NCBI RefSeq assembly: GCF_902806265.1
Contig: NZ_CADCVZ010000001.1
Location: 62,001-126,000 of the forward strand
Length of the DNA: 64,000 nt
Direction: 5' to 3'
From: an uncultured Sphingomonas sp.
GTDB taxonomy: Bacteria > Pseudomonadota > Alphaproteobacteria > Sphingomonadales > Sphingomonadaceae
Position numbers and translations under genes: made by a program
The notes under the pieces: generated by a model
What the model saw: the letters and a program-made list of their open reading frames with translations, nothing else
Told to the model about the DNA's origin: nothing
The model's database searches: none
In this document: one piece after another, positions 26,202 through 35,108 of the stretch
Position numbering within the stretch: position 1 is the stretch's first letter
How the letters are laid out: the number at the start of each line of letters is the position of its first letter

Positions 26202-27492
26202 CGAGGCGCAGCGCCGCCCATGGCAGCAGCAGCAATAGCAGAAGGGCGGCAGCGGCGAACGGCAGGTGCTGGTCGAGCTCGTACAGGGCCATGCCGACTG
26301 CCGGCGCCGCAACGAAGCTGATGCCGTTGGCCGCGGTGATCACGCCCGCCACCGCGCCCTGCTCGGCCAGCGGCACCGCCAGGCTCGCCCCCGCGGTGAA
26401 GCCTGGGCGAGTGAAACCGAAGCCGACCGACGTGATGCCGAACCCCAGCACCAGCCCGTAGAGGTCCTCGGCGAACACGGTAGTGACCAGCCCGAAGCAG
26501 GCGATGGCGCTGCCCCACAGGATCAGGCTCCGCGGGCTGAGGTCAAGGCGCGGGATCAGGCCCCATTGCGCTGCCAGGGTCGCCGCCGCACCCGCCATCA
26601 TCACGATCGCGATCGACTCCTCCGCGCCGTTGGGCGAGAGCTTCAGCTGGTCGATCACGAAGAAGCCGATGCAGGTCAGCGCCGCCGCCTGGGCGTGGCC
26701 CGCCGCGACGCCCGCCAGCACCCAGCGGCGAATCCGCCCGTCGCGCCAGCTCAGCCGCGGCCCGCGCTGCTCGGCCGTGGCCGCGCGCACGCTGGCGCCC
26801 GTCACCATGGACGCCTGGCTCGGGTAACTCATCGCGGCCCCGCGGCCTTCCCTCGGCCCCGCCGCATCGTCGGGCAGCCACAGCAGGATGGCGACGAACA
26901 CGCCCACCCCGATCAGCGAAAAGGCAAACAGCGGGCCGGGCAGACCGATGAACGGCAGCACGAACAAGGGGGCAAGCGCCGGTCCGACGATGGTGCCGAG
27001 GCCGAAGGAAGAGGAGAGGGCGGACAGGGCGGCGACCCGCGCCGACTTGCGCGTCTTGCTGGCGAGATAGGCCTGGGTTGCACTGGGGGTGGCGCAGCCG
27101 AGCGAGCCGTAGATGGCGCGGAACAGCCCGAACAGGACGAAGGTGAGCGTTCCGCCGATCCAGCCGTGCAGTCCGGCGACCAGGGCGAGGCCGCACAAGG
27201 CCATGGATACGATAAAGCCGCCGACGCCGAGCAAAGTCAGCGCCTTGCGGCCGTTGCGGTCGCTCTTCTCCGCCCAGTAGGGGGCCAGCACCACCCACAG
27301 CACCGCCGACCAGGTATAGGCGATCGCCACCCAGAAGTCGGCAATGCCGATGGCGCGGCCGATGGCCGGCATGACCGATTGCAGCGCGGTGTTGCCCGCG
27401 GCCGCGACCAACATGGCCGCGAACAGCAGCAGGAAGTTGGACGTCGACAAGGCCGAGCCGCCGACCCGCTGATGCTTGCGGCTTCCAGGCAT
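26155..27492 (-). CDS. Major facilitator superfamily transporter
   Basis: 445 aa inner-membrane secondary transporter with about 12 hydrophobic segments and a central cytoplasmic loop near residues 205-255. The loop after helix 2 carries EKSDRNGRKALTLLGVGGF (MFS motif A-like, GxxxDRxGRR). TVFAEDLYGLVLGFG and FTRPGFTAGASLAVP recall multidrug or tetracycline-type exporters of the DHA1 group. The substrate is unknown. It is convergent with the CDC48-type gene and overlaps its end. Confidence 0.92.
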   Translation of the reverse strand: MPGSRKHQRVGGSALSTSNFLLLFAAMLVAAAGNTALQSVMPAIGRAIGIADFWVAIAYTWSAVLWVVLAPYWAEKSDRNGRKALTLLGVGGFIVSMALCGLALVAGLHGWIGGTLTFVLFGLFRAIYGSLGCATPSATQAYLASKTRKSARVAALSALSSSFGLGTIVGPALAPLFVLPFIGLPGPLFAFSLIGVGVFVAILLWLPDDAAGPREGRGAAMSYPSQASMVTGASVRAATAEQRGPRLSWRDGRIRRWVLAGVAAGHAQAAALTCIGFFVIDQLKLSPNGAEESIAIVMMAGAAATLAAQWGLIPRLDLSPRSLILWGSAIACFGLVTTVFAEDLYGLVLGFGITSVGFGFTRPGFTAGASLAVPLAEQGAVAGVITAANGISFVAAPAVGMALYELDQHLPFAAAALLLLLLLPWAALRLAKPGAQPHADEASPA

Positions 27493-27601
27493 GCGGCGGC
27501 CTTAACTTGCTGGGCCGGCCACGCAACCGACATCGGGCGGAACTTGCCAAAGACTGCGGCATTTGCTTGACGAGCCGCTTTCCCCCGTCACCGGAGCCTG
27601 C

Positions 27602-28240
27602 ATGTCCGTCTCGTCCGCCCGCACGCTGAAGGGACCCCGCCGCCTTGCCCGACGCAATGCGCTGGGGTCGGCCAACCCGCGCCTACAGTTCCTGCGCGAG
27701 TTCCTGAAGCACCCGGTGATGGTCGGGTCCGTGATCCCGTCCAGCCGCAAATTAATCGATCGCATGCTGGCGCCGGTCGACTGGGACAACACGGAGCTGT
27801 TCGTCGAATATGGCCCGGGCGTCGGCACCTTCACTCGCCCGATCCTGGAGCGGCTCGGCCCGAACGCAACGCTGATCACCATCGACACCAACCCGGGCTT
27901 TACCGAGTTCCTGCGGGAATCTGTCGACGACGACCGGCTAGTGCCGGTGACCGGCTCCGCGGCGGAGGTTGAGAAGATCCTGGCCGACCGCGGCTTTGCC
28001 CAGGCCGATTATGTGCTGTCCGGCCTGCCTTTCTCGACCTTGCCGCCCGGCGTCGGCCATGCCATCGGTGCCGCGACCTCACAGGTGATCCGCCCTGGCG
28101 GGGCGTTCCTGGTCTACCAGTTCAGCCCCAAGGTCCTCGACTTCATCGCGCCGGTGTTCGAGCGGGTCGAGCGCGGGTTCGAATGGGTCAACGTCCCGCC
28201 GGCCACCCTGTTCTGGGCGTACCGCGAACCCAGCGACTAA
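27602..28240 (+). CDS. SAM-dependent methyltransferase, PmtA-like (phospholipid N-methyltransferase family)
   Basis: 212 aa soluble or membrane-peripheral class I methyltransferase. LQFLREFLKHPVMVGSVIPSS precedes SAM motif I FVEYGPGVGTFT near residue 68, then the acidic TIDTNPGFTEFL, and DYVLSGLPFSTLPPG. This pattern is that of the PmtA/KsgA-like group, in which PmtA methylates phosphatidylethanolamine. The assignment to that substrate is an inference. ATG 27602 is preferred over the TTG-initiated frame at 27563. It converges on a phospholipase-D-type synthase, whose likely lipid role fits. Confidence 0.85.
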   Translation: MSVSSARTLKGPRRLARRNALGSANPRLQFLREFLKHPVMVGSVIPSSRKLIDRMLAPVDWDNTELFVEYGPGVGTFTRPILERLGPNATLITIDTNPGFTEFLRESVDDDRLVPVTGSAAEVEKILADRGFAQADYVLSGLPFSTLPPGVGHAIGAATSQVIRPGGAFLVYQFSPKVLDFIAPVFERVERGFEWVNVPPATLFWAYREPSD

Positions 28241-29415
28241 CGTTCCGCGCCGAAGTTCAGCCGGCGGGTGACCGTATAATCCATGCTGGTCACCAGCCAG
28301 TGGCTGACCGTCCACTTCAGCCGCCGCAGCCAGCCAGCCCTGGCCTTGTGCAGCTCGGGCGTGATCCGCTCGCTGTCCGCCAGCTCCCGCTCGAAATAGC
28401 TGCGCAGCTGGGCGGCAAAGCCCGCGTCCTCGATCCGCAGCATCAACTCCAAGTTGAGGTACAGGCTGCGGAAATCGAAGTTGGACGAGCCGATGTGCAC
28501 GGCGTCGTCCAGGATCAGCAGCTTGGTATGCAGCTTGGCCGGGCGATATTCGAACATCTCGACCCCGGCCCGGAGCAGCCGCGCGTAGGTATGGCGGGCG
28601 GCGGCAATGGTGGCGTCATTGTCGGACTTGGCGGCGGTGATGATCCGCACCTGTCCCCGCCGCCCCATGCGCGCCACCCGCCGCAGCATGGCGAACGGAG
28701 GCGAGAAGTAAGCCGCGATAAGGTCGAGCCGCTGCCCTTCCTTGAGCTCCTTGACGATCTGCCTGACCCACAGGTTGCGGCGGCTCATCGGGCCCGAGAA
28801 GCGCCATTGCAGCGGTCCTTCCCGCTCCGTGTGGCGGAGCATGATCCGCCGGAGCGAGCGCATCTTCGCGCCCTTGGTGCCGGTCCACCGGAGGATCGCG
28901 TCGAAGTAGCGGCCCGCGGCCGGAACCGCGGCACCGTCCAGCAACAGCCACAGGTCGCGCCAGTGTGCCGGCCCCTGATCGCTTAGGTAATGGGCATGGA
29001 TGTTCGCCCCGCCGATGATCGCACGATGGTCATCGACCACCACCAATTTCTGATGGTTGCGCAGCAGGTAGCGCCGCCCGTAGCGGGGGTGGAACAGGCA
29101 CAGCTTCCCACCCTGTTTCCTGAGCGGGTCGAAGAAGCCGGCAGAAACGTCCGAGCCGAACCCGTCGATGAGCAGGTCGACTGCCACTCCGCGCATGGCG
29201 GCGCGGGTCAGCGCGTCGCGGACGGCCTTGCCGGCGCTGTCGTCGGCAAACATGTAGAACAGCATGCGGATGCTGCGCTCCGCCGTGTCGATCAGCGCCA
29301 GCAGCGCCCGCAACCGCGCCGCGCCGGTCTCCAGCACCTCCAGCCGCGTGCCCGCGATCTCCGCGGTGATCCGCTGGGTCTCGGAAGCAGGAGCTGACAG
29401 GACCGCTTCAGCCAT
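28237..29415 (-). CDS. Phospholipase D-type cardiolipin synthase-like protein
   Basis: 392 aa protein with two HKD motifs: RNHQKLVVVDDHRAIIGG (first, near residue 120) and KLHTKLLILDDAVHIGSSN (second, near 310). DLLIDGFGSDVS and FYMFADDSAGKAV are typical of cardiolipin synthases. It lacks the N-terminal transmembrane pair of ClsA, so it resembles the ClsB/C-like group. It would condense phosphatidylglycerol or transfer phosphatidyl groups at the inner membrane. ATG 29413-29415 is chosen; ATG 29472 is possible but adds a basic leader that crosses the region ahead of rpoZ. Confidence 0.9.
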   Translation of the reverse strand: MAEAVLSAPASETQRITAEIAGTRLEVLETGAARLRALLALIDTAERSIRMLFYMFADDSAGKAVRDALTRAAMRGVAVDLLIDGFGSDVSAGFFDPLRKQGGKLCLFHPRYGRRYLLRNHQKLVVVDDHRAIIGGANIHAHYLSDQGPAHWRDLWLLLDGAAVPAAGRYFDAILRWTGTKGAKMRSLRRIMLRHTEREGPLQWRFSGPMSRRNLWVRQIVKELKEGQRLDLIAAYFSPPFAMLRRVARMGRRGQVRIITAAKSDNDATIAAARHTYARLLRAGVEMFEYRPAKLHTKLLILDDAVHIGSSNFDFRSLYLNLELMLRIEDAGFAAQLRSYFERELADSERITPELHKARAGWLRRLKWTVSHWLVTSMDYTVTRRLNFGAER

Positions 29416-29495
29416 TGGGAGCGACTTGGAACGACCTGGCCGCAGTGGCAAGCGTCCATCACCGGCTGTCATGGAATGGGAGCAGGCCGCTTTCC

Positions 29496-29524
29496 TTGAC
29501 AGACCGGAGGCTCCGGCTTACTTC
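29496..29524 (+). promoter_or_regulatory. Candidate rpoZ promoter
   Basis: TTGACA at 29496-29501, a 17-base spacer and TACTTC at 29519-29524 lie 47 bases ahead of rpoZ. The -35 element is a perfect sigma-70 match and the -10 is weak, as is common in alphaproteobacteria. Confidence 0.4.
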
Positions 29525-29571
29525 GCACGCTTCCTTTTCATGCTGCTCCAACAAAAAGGCAGGCCCGGTCC

Positions 29572-29913
29572 ATGGCGCGCGTCACCGTCGAAGATTGCGT
29601 CGACAAGATCCCCAACCGCTTCGACCTCGTCCTGTTCGCTGCGCAGCGCGCCCGGCAGATCTCCGGTGGCGCCGACCTGACCATCGATCGCGACCGCGAC
29701 AAGAACCCGGTCGTCGCCCTGCGCGAGATCGCGGAGGAAACGGTGCGCCCGCGCGAGCTGGAGGAAGCTGTGGTCAGCGGGCTGCAGCGCGTCCAGGTCG
29801 ACGAGGAGGATGCGACCGACGAGCTGGCCAGCCTCAGCGAGTCGGCGGAGGCCCTCCGCCTGACCGCAGCTGCCCCGCCGCGGCCGACTCCGAGCGGCGG
29901 CGACTACGAATAA
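29572..29913 (+). CDS. rpoZ: DNA-directed RNA polymerase omega subunit
   Basis: 113 aa small core subunit that helps assemble RNA polymerase and, in proteobacteria, forms part of a ppGpp-binding site. The diagnostic N-terminus [19 protein letters not shown] and [11 protein letters not shown] are clear, followed by [16 protein letters not shown]. It starts at ATG 29572. rpoZ commonly precedes a RelA/SpoT gene; here an HxlR-type gene on the other strand lies between them. Confidence 0.97.
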   Translation: MARVTVEDCVDKIPNRFDLVLFAAQRARQISGGADLTIDRDRDKNPVVALREIAEETVRPRELEEAVVSGLQRVQVDEEDATDELASLSESAEALRLTAAAPPRPTPSGGDYE

Positions 29914-29928
29914 GCAGCTGCCGGCCGC

Positions 29929-30441
29929 TCAGGCGGCGGCGTCTTCCACGATCGTCAACGGCTCCGGCAGCCGGTAGCCGCGCCCATCGTCGTCCAGCCA
30001 CATTAATTCATGCAGCGCGAGCTCACGCCCGTCATGCGCGCGGATGGTAATACGTCCAATCGGCTTGCCGTCGCGAACGTCCGCCACGACCCGATCGTTG
30101 CTGCCATGCCCCCAATCCAGCGCCCATTGCCGCAGCGCCAGCACCACCGGCAGCAAGGCCTCGCCCTTCTCCGTCAGTGAGTAGATCACCTTGCGCCGGT
30201 CGCACGGATCGGCGGCCCGCTGCAGGATGCCACCGGTGACCATCTTGGCGAGCCGGTCGGACAGGATGTTGCGGGCAATGCCGAGGCAGGCCTGGAACTC
30301 CTCGAAGTGTTGCAGCCCGTTGAGCGCTCCCCGGACGATCAGAAACGCCCATTTCTCGCCAATCAGATCAATCGCGCTGGGCAGGGGACAACGCAGTGCC
30401 GCCGCCTTGAACGCATCGATATGCTTGATGTCGCGGGTCAA
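29929..30441 (-). CDS. HxlR family winged-helix transcriptional regulator
   Basis: 170 aa. The HxlR DNA-binding domain at residues about 15-110 shows CPLPSAIDLIGEKWAFLIVR (conserved Cys and GxKW), FEEFQACLGIARNILSDRL, LQRAADPCDRRKVIYSLTEKG, and LLPVVLALRQW. A C-terminal extension of about 60 residues carries an acidic beta-rich segment. Members often sense aldehydes, electrophiles or quinones through the N-terminal Cys. The start is TTG at 30439-30441 with AGGGA about 8 bases upstream. Targets are unknown. It lies between rpoZ and the RSH gene on the opposite strand. Confidence 0.92.
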   Translation of the reverse strand: MTRDIKHIDAFKAAALRCPLPSAIDLIGEKWAFLIVRGALNGLQHFEEFQACLGIARNILSDRLAKMVTGGILQRAADPCDRRKVIYSLTEKGEALLPVVLALRQWALDWGHGSNDRVVADVRDGKPIGRITIRAHDGRELALHELMWLDDDGRGYRLPEPLTIVEDAAA

Positions 30442-30590
30442 GCCTCAGTCCCTTTTCTCTTCGGCCAAGCAATACAAGCACATCTTCTAGCAACTGAACA
30501 GCTTAAGCGTTCGTGTTTGAAGCGCTTCGGGCCAGTCACCGGTGCTTTTCGCACTTGCAACATAGGCGATTGCCAGCCCACATAGCGGAG

Positions 30591-32681
30591 GTGCTGCGCC
30601 AATATGAACTGGTTGAGCGGGTCCGCTCCTATGATCCGGACGCCGACGAAGGGCTGATCAACCGCGCTTACGTCTTCTCCATGAAGGCGCATGGTGCGCA
30701 GACCCGGGCCAGCGGCGATCCTTATTTCAGCCATCCGATCGAGGTCGCGGGAATCCTGACCGACCTCAAGCTGGACGACGAGACCATCGTTACCGGCATC
30801 CTCCACGACACCATCGAGGATACGGTCGCCACCCCCGACGAGATCGAGCGGCTGTTTGGGGCGAACGTCGCGCGGCTGGTCGACGGGGTCACCAAGCTCA
30901 GCAAGATCGAGGCGCAGTCGGAAAGCGAGCGGGCCGCGGAGAATCTCCGCAAGTTCCTGCTGGCGCTGTCCGACGACATCCGCGTGCTGCTGGTGAAGCT
31001 CGCCGACCGGCTGCACAACATGCGCACGCTTCACCACATCGACTCGGAGGAGAAGCGCCGCCGTATCGCCCGCGAGACGATGGACATCTACGCGCCGCTC
31101 GCCGAGCGGATCGGCATGTACGAGATCATGAACGAGATGCAGACGCTCGCGTTCACCGAGCTCGAGCCCGACGCCTACGCTTCCATCACCCGTCGCCTGG
31201 CGCAGCTCCATGCCGAGGGCGGCGACATCGTCAGCCGCATTGGGTTGGGGCTGCAGCTGCATCTCGCCGACAACGGGCTGGAAGCGGAGGTCACCGGCCG
31301 CGAGAAGCATCCCTACAGCATCTGGAAGAAGATGGCCGAACGGCACATCAGCTTCGAGCAGCTGTCGGATGTCATGGCCTTTCGCGTGATCGTCGACGAT
31401 GTGGACGAATGCTACCGCGCGCTCGGCCAGATTCACCGCCGCTGGCCGATGGTGCCCGGCCGCTTCAAGGACTTCATCTCCACCCCCAAGCGCAACGGTT
31501 ATCGGTCGCTTCATACCTCCGTCATCCACGACACCAAGATGCGGATCGAGGTCCAGATCCGCACGGCGGCGATGCACGAGCAGGCCGAGCAGGGGCTGGC
31601 CGCGCACTGGGCCTACAAGGAAGGCAAGCCCAGCGCCGACGTGCGCGTGCCGTGGATCGACGACCTGGTCGAGATCCTTGACCATGCCGACAGCCCGGAA
31701 GAGCTGCTTGAGCATACCCGGATGGCGATGTACCAGGACCGGATCTTCGCCTTCACGCCCAAGGGCGAGCTCATTCAGCTGCCCAAGGGCGCGACCCCGG
31801 TCGACTTCGCTTACGCGGTGCATACCCGGCTGGGCGACCAGACGGTCGGGGCCAAGGTCAACGGCCGCGTGGTGCCGCTGCGCACCCTGCTTGAGAACGG
31901 CGACCAAGTCGACATCCTGACCAGCGACGCCCAGCATCCGCAGCCCTCGTGGCTACGCTTCGTCGCGACCGGCAAGGCGCGCTCGGCCGTGCGCCGCTTC
32001 GCCCGGCACAAGGAGCGCGACGAATCGGTCGAGCTGGGCCGCAAGATCTTCGACGAGATCGTTGCACGCCTGCCTGTCCCGCTGCCGGCGGAGGCGCTGC
32101 CGCGCACGCTCAAGAAGCTCAAGCTTGAGGACGAGGACGCGCTGATGATCGCCATCGCGCGCAAACGGATCGGCGACGAGGCGCTGATGGAGGCGCTCAT
32201 GCCGGGTTCGACCGGCGGCGACGTTGCGCCGCGTCCCGTCGCCCAGAAGCGGGCGATCTCCATCAAGGGGCTGACCGCCGGGGTTGCCTATCACCTCGCG
32301 CCCTGCTGCCACCCGATCCCTGGCGACCGCATCGTCGGCCTGCGCCGCGAGGACGAGGAAATCGAGGTGCACGCGATCGGCTGCGACCGGCTCGCCTCGG
32401 GTGTGGACGCGGACTGGATGGACCTCGCCTGGGGGGACGGCTCGGACGGTGCCACGGCGCGGCTGTGCATCATCCTGCGCGACGTGGCCGGCGCCCTCGG
32501 CTCCATGGCCGGCGTGCTTGGCGGCAAGGGCGCCAACATCGTCAACCTGGCGCTGGTGCACCGCGACGGATCGTTCCACACATTCCACGTGGACGTGGAA
32601 GTGCACGACCTGGCGCACCTTCATGCAATTATGGCGGCGCTGCGGGCCGCGGATCAGGTGTCCAGCGCGGAGCGGATATAA
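30591..32681 (+). CDS. rsh: Bifunctional (p)ppGpp synthetase/hydrolase (RSH family)
   Basis: 696 aa long RelA/SpoT homologue that makes and degrades the stringent alarmone. Hydrolase HD domain at about 20-175 (YFSHPIEVAGILTD, LHDTIEDT, KLADRLHNMRTL). Synthetase at about 220-350 (FRVIVDDVDECYRALGQIH, FKDFISTPKRNGYRSLHT). TGS at about 375-440 (IFAFTPKGELIQLPKGATP). A C-terminal ACT domain at about 620-690. Both catalytic domains look intact, as expected for the single RSH of alphaproteobacteria. The start is inferred at GTG 30591 (LRQYELVERVRS); the frame opens at 30513. It converges on maeB, with a palindromic repeat between. Confidence 0.95.
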   Translation: MLRQYELVERVRSYDPDADEGLINRAYVFSMKAHGAQTRASGDPYFSHPIEVAGILTDLKLDDETIVTGILHDTIEDTVATPDEIERLFGANVARLVDGVTKLSKIEAQSESERAAENLRKFLLALSDDIRVLLVKLADRLHNMRTLHHIDSEEKRRRIARETMDIYAPLAERIGMYEIMNEMQTLAFTELEPDAYASITRRLAQLHAEGGDIVSRIGLGLQLHLADNGLEAEVTGREKHPYSIWKKMAERHISFEQLSDVMAFRVIVDDVDECYRALGQIHRRWPMVPGRFKDFISTPKRNGYRSLHTSVIHDTKMRIEVQIRTAAMHEQAEQGLAAHWAYKEGKPSADVRVPWIDDLVEILDHADSPEELLEHTRMAMYQDRIFAFTPKGELIQLPKGATPVDFAYAVHTRLGDQTVGAKVNGRVVPLRTLLENGDQVDILTSDAQHPQPSWLRFVATGKARSAVRRFARHKERDESVELGRKIFDEIVARLPVPLPAEALPRTLKKLKLEDEDALMIAIARKRIGDEALMEALMPGSTGGDVAPRPVAQKRAISIKGLTAGVAYHLAPCCHPIPGDRIVGLRREDEEIEVHAIGCDRLASGVDADWMDLAWGDGSDGATARLCIILRDVAGALGSMAGVLGGKGANIVNLALVHRDGSFHTFHVDVEVHDLAHLHAIMAALRAADQVSSAERI

Positions 32682-32687
32682 GTCGGC

Positions 32688-32777
32688 CGTCATCCCCGCG
32701 AAAGCGGGGATCCATCTCCCCTCGACACCTCGTAGCCCACACTCAGAAGATGGACTCCCGCCTTCGCGGGAGTGACG
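32688..32777. repeat. Palindromic repeat between rsh and maeB
   Basis: A 90-base element with near-perfect inverted ends: CGTCATCCCCGCGAAAGCGG at the left, and at the right the complement of the same pattern (GGACTCCCGCCTTCGCGGGA followed by GTGACG). Each arm holds its own hairpin: CCCCGC-GAAA-GCGGGG and CTCCCGC-CTTC-GCGGGAG. It fills the gap between two convergent genes and may act as a bidirectional terminator. I recognise it as a class of dispersed repeats common between alphaproteobacterial genes. Confidence 0.88.
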
Positions 32778-32778
32778 C

Positions 32779-35049
32779 TCACGCTCGCTTGGCCCGCTCC
32801 GCTTCACCAGCCGCCAGCACGGCCAGCGTGACCAGGTCCGTGGCGGTCGCCGTCATGGGCGCGATCTGCACCGGCAGGCTCATGCCGACCAGGTACGGCC
32901 CGAGCACATTCTCCCCGCCGACGGCGCGGAGCAGCTTGGCCGACAGGTTGGCCGACTGGAGGCCCGGCATGATCAGGATATTAGCCGGGCCAGTCAGCCG
33001 ACTGAACGGATAGAAGCGCCGCTGCATCTCGTGATTGAGCGCCACATCCGGGGACATCTCGCCTTCATATTCGAAGTCGGTCTGCCGCGAGTCGAGCAGC
33101 GCCACCGCCTCGCGCAGCGCGCCGACGTGCGCGCCCGGCGGGTTGCCGAAGGTCGTGTAGCTGGCGAAGGCGACCCGCGGCTCCTGCCCCATGCGGCGGG
33201 CGAAGGCCGCGGAGCGCTCGGCGATGGCGGCCAGCTCCGCGGCGGTCGGACGCTCGGTCACCGCGGTGTCGGCGATCAGCACCGTCTGGTTCTGGCCCAC
33301 CACAATGTTGATGCCGAACGGCGCGCAGCTCTCCTCGCCAATCACCATCTGCACCTGGCGCAGCGACTGGCTGAACGGCCGGGTGGTCCCGGTGATCATC
33401 GCGTCCGCTTCGCCCAGCGCCAGCATGGCGGCGGCGAAATAGTTGCGGTCCTGGTTGACCAGCCGCTCGATCTCGCGCCGGAGGAAGCCCCGGCGCTGCA
33501 GCTTGGCGTAGAGATGGTCCACGGCGCGTCCGACCAGCGGGGAATTGCGGCTGTTGAGCACCTCGAAGCCGGACGGATCGTCGACGCCTAGCTCGCGCAG
33601 ATGGTCGTACACCTCGTCCCGCCCGACCAGCACCGGCGTGCCGAGCCCGCCATCCTTGAAGGCGATGGCGGCCCGCAGGACGTTCTTTTCCTCGCCCTCG
33701 GCGAACAGCACCCGCTTGGGACTGGTCTTGGCCGCCTCGTACGCCAGGCTGAGGACCGACACGGTCGGATTGAGCCGCGCCCGCAGGGACTGGCGGTAGG
33801 CGGCCATATTGTCGATCGGCAGCCGGGCGACTCCCGAGCGCATCGCCGCTTCCGCCACTGCGGCGGGCACCACCTCCAGCAGCCGCGGGTCGAACGGCGC
33901 GGGGATGATGTAGTCGGCGCCGAAGCGCGGCGACTGGCCGCCGTAGGCCGCGGAGACCTCGTCCGGCACCGGCTCGCGGGCCAGCCGGGCGAGCGCCTCC
34001 GCGGCGGCGATCTTCATCTCGTCGTTGATCGCGCGGGCCCGCACGTCCAGCGCTCCGCGGAAGATGAAGGGGAAGCCGAGCACATTGTTGACCTGGTTCG
34101 GGTAATCGGAGCGTCCGGTAGCAACGATCGCATCAGGCCGCGCCGCCTTGGCCTCAGGCGGGGTGATCTCGGGATCGGGGTTGGCCATGGCGAAGATGAT
34201 CGGCCTGGGCGCCATCGCGGGCACCCATTCCGCCTTGAGCGCGCCCGCCGCGGACAGTCCCAGGAACACGTCGGCCCCTTGCAGCGCATCGGCCAGAGTG
34301 CGGCGCTCGGTCTCGACCGCGTGGGCGGACTTCCATTGGTCGAGGTCGTCCCGGCCTTTGTGGATGACGCCCGAACGGTCGCACATGATGACCTTGTCGC
34401 CGCGCACGCCCATCGCCTTGATGAGCTCGGTGCAGGCGATCGCCGCCGCGCCCGCGCCGTTCACCACCACGTTGATCGCCGACAGCTCGCGTGCCGTCAG
34501 CAGGCAGGCGTTGATGAGCCCTGCGGCAGTGATGATCGCCGTGCCGTGCTGGTCGTCGTGGAACACGGGGATGTTCATCCGCTCGCGCAGCGTCTGCTCG
34601 ATGACGAAGCAGTCGGGCGCCGCGATGTCCTCGAGGTTGATGCCGCCGAAGCTGGGCTCGAGCAGCGCCACCGCGTCGATGAAGCGCTGCGGGTCCTCCG
34701 TATCGAGTTCGAGGTCGATCGAGTCGACGTCGGCGAAGCGCTTGAACAGCACCGCCTTGCCCTCCATCACCGGCTTGGAGGCGAGCGCGCCCAGGTTGCC
34801 GAGCCCGAGAATGGCGGTGCCGTTGGAGATGACTGCGACGAGGTTGCCCTTGGCGGTGTAGTCGTAGGCTGAGGCCGGGTTCTCGGCGATCGCCCGCACC
34901 GGCACCGCGACCCCCGGCGAGTAGGCCAGGCTGAGGTCGCGCTGGGTCGCCATCGGCTTGGACGCGACGATCTCGATCTTGCCGGGCCGGCCCCGCGAGT
35001 GGAAGTGGAGCGCCTCGGCTTCGCTGAACTTGACGTTGCTCTCGGACAT
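32779..35049 (-). CDS. maeB: NADP-dependent malic enzyme, MaeB type
   Basis: 756 aa fusion of malic enzyme (residues about 15-430) and a phosphotransacetylase-like domain (about 435-750), the standard MaeB form. It decarboxylates malate to pyruvate, making NADPH. Visible are the catalytic-region [55 protein letters not shown], and NADP-fold [13 protein letters not shown]. The C-terminal [15 protein letters not shown] and [16 protein letters not shown] belong to the PTA-like regulatory domain. ATG 35047-35049 is chosen. It is divergent from mutS by 59 bases. Confidence 0.96.
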   Translation of the reverse strand: MSESNVKFSEAEALHFHSRGRPGKIEIVASKPMATQRDLSLAYSPGVAVPVRAIAENPASAYDYTAKGNLVAVISNGTAILGLGNLGALASKPVMEGKAVLFKRFADVDSIDLELDTEDPQRFIDAVALLEPSFGGINLEDIAAPDCFVIEQTLRERMNIPVFHDDQHGTAIITAAGLINACLLTARELSAINVVVNGAGAAAIACTELIKAMGVRGDKVIMCDRSGVIHKGRDDLDQWKSAHAVETERRTLADALQGADVFLGLSAAGALKAEWVPAMAPRPIIFAMANPDPEITPPEAKAARPDAIVATGRSDYPNQVNNVLGFPFIFRGALDVRARAINDEMKIAAAEALARLAREPVPDEVSAAYGGQSPRFGADYIIPAPFDPRLLEVVPAAVAEAAMRSGVARLPIDNMAAYRQSLRARLNPTVSVLSLAYEAAKTSPKRVLFAEGEEKNVLRAAIAFKDGGLGTPVLVGRDEVYDHLRELGVDDPSGFEVLNSRNSPLVGRAVDHLYAKLQRRGFLRREIERLVNQDRNYFAAAMLALGEADAMITGTTRPFSQSLRQVQMVIGEESCAPFGINIVVGQNQTVLIADTAVTERPTAAELAAIAERSAAFARRMGQEPRVAFASYTTFGNPPGAHVGALREAVALLDSRQTDFEYEGEMSPDVALNHEMQRRFYPFSRLTGPANILIMPGLQSANLSAKLLRAVGGENVLGPYLVGMSLPVQIAPMTATATDLVTLAVLAAGEAERAKRA

Positions 35050-35108
35050 GGGAGCGCGGTTACACTCCGCGTCTTTCCCCGTCACCACGAAACGGGCTAC
35101 GTACGCGC

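Noticed and set aside
24144-26312. Minus-strand open frame of 722 codons
   Set aside because: Mirror frame of the CDC48-type gene; the residues are shadow composition (His/Gln/Arg/Leu) and no motif is present.
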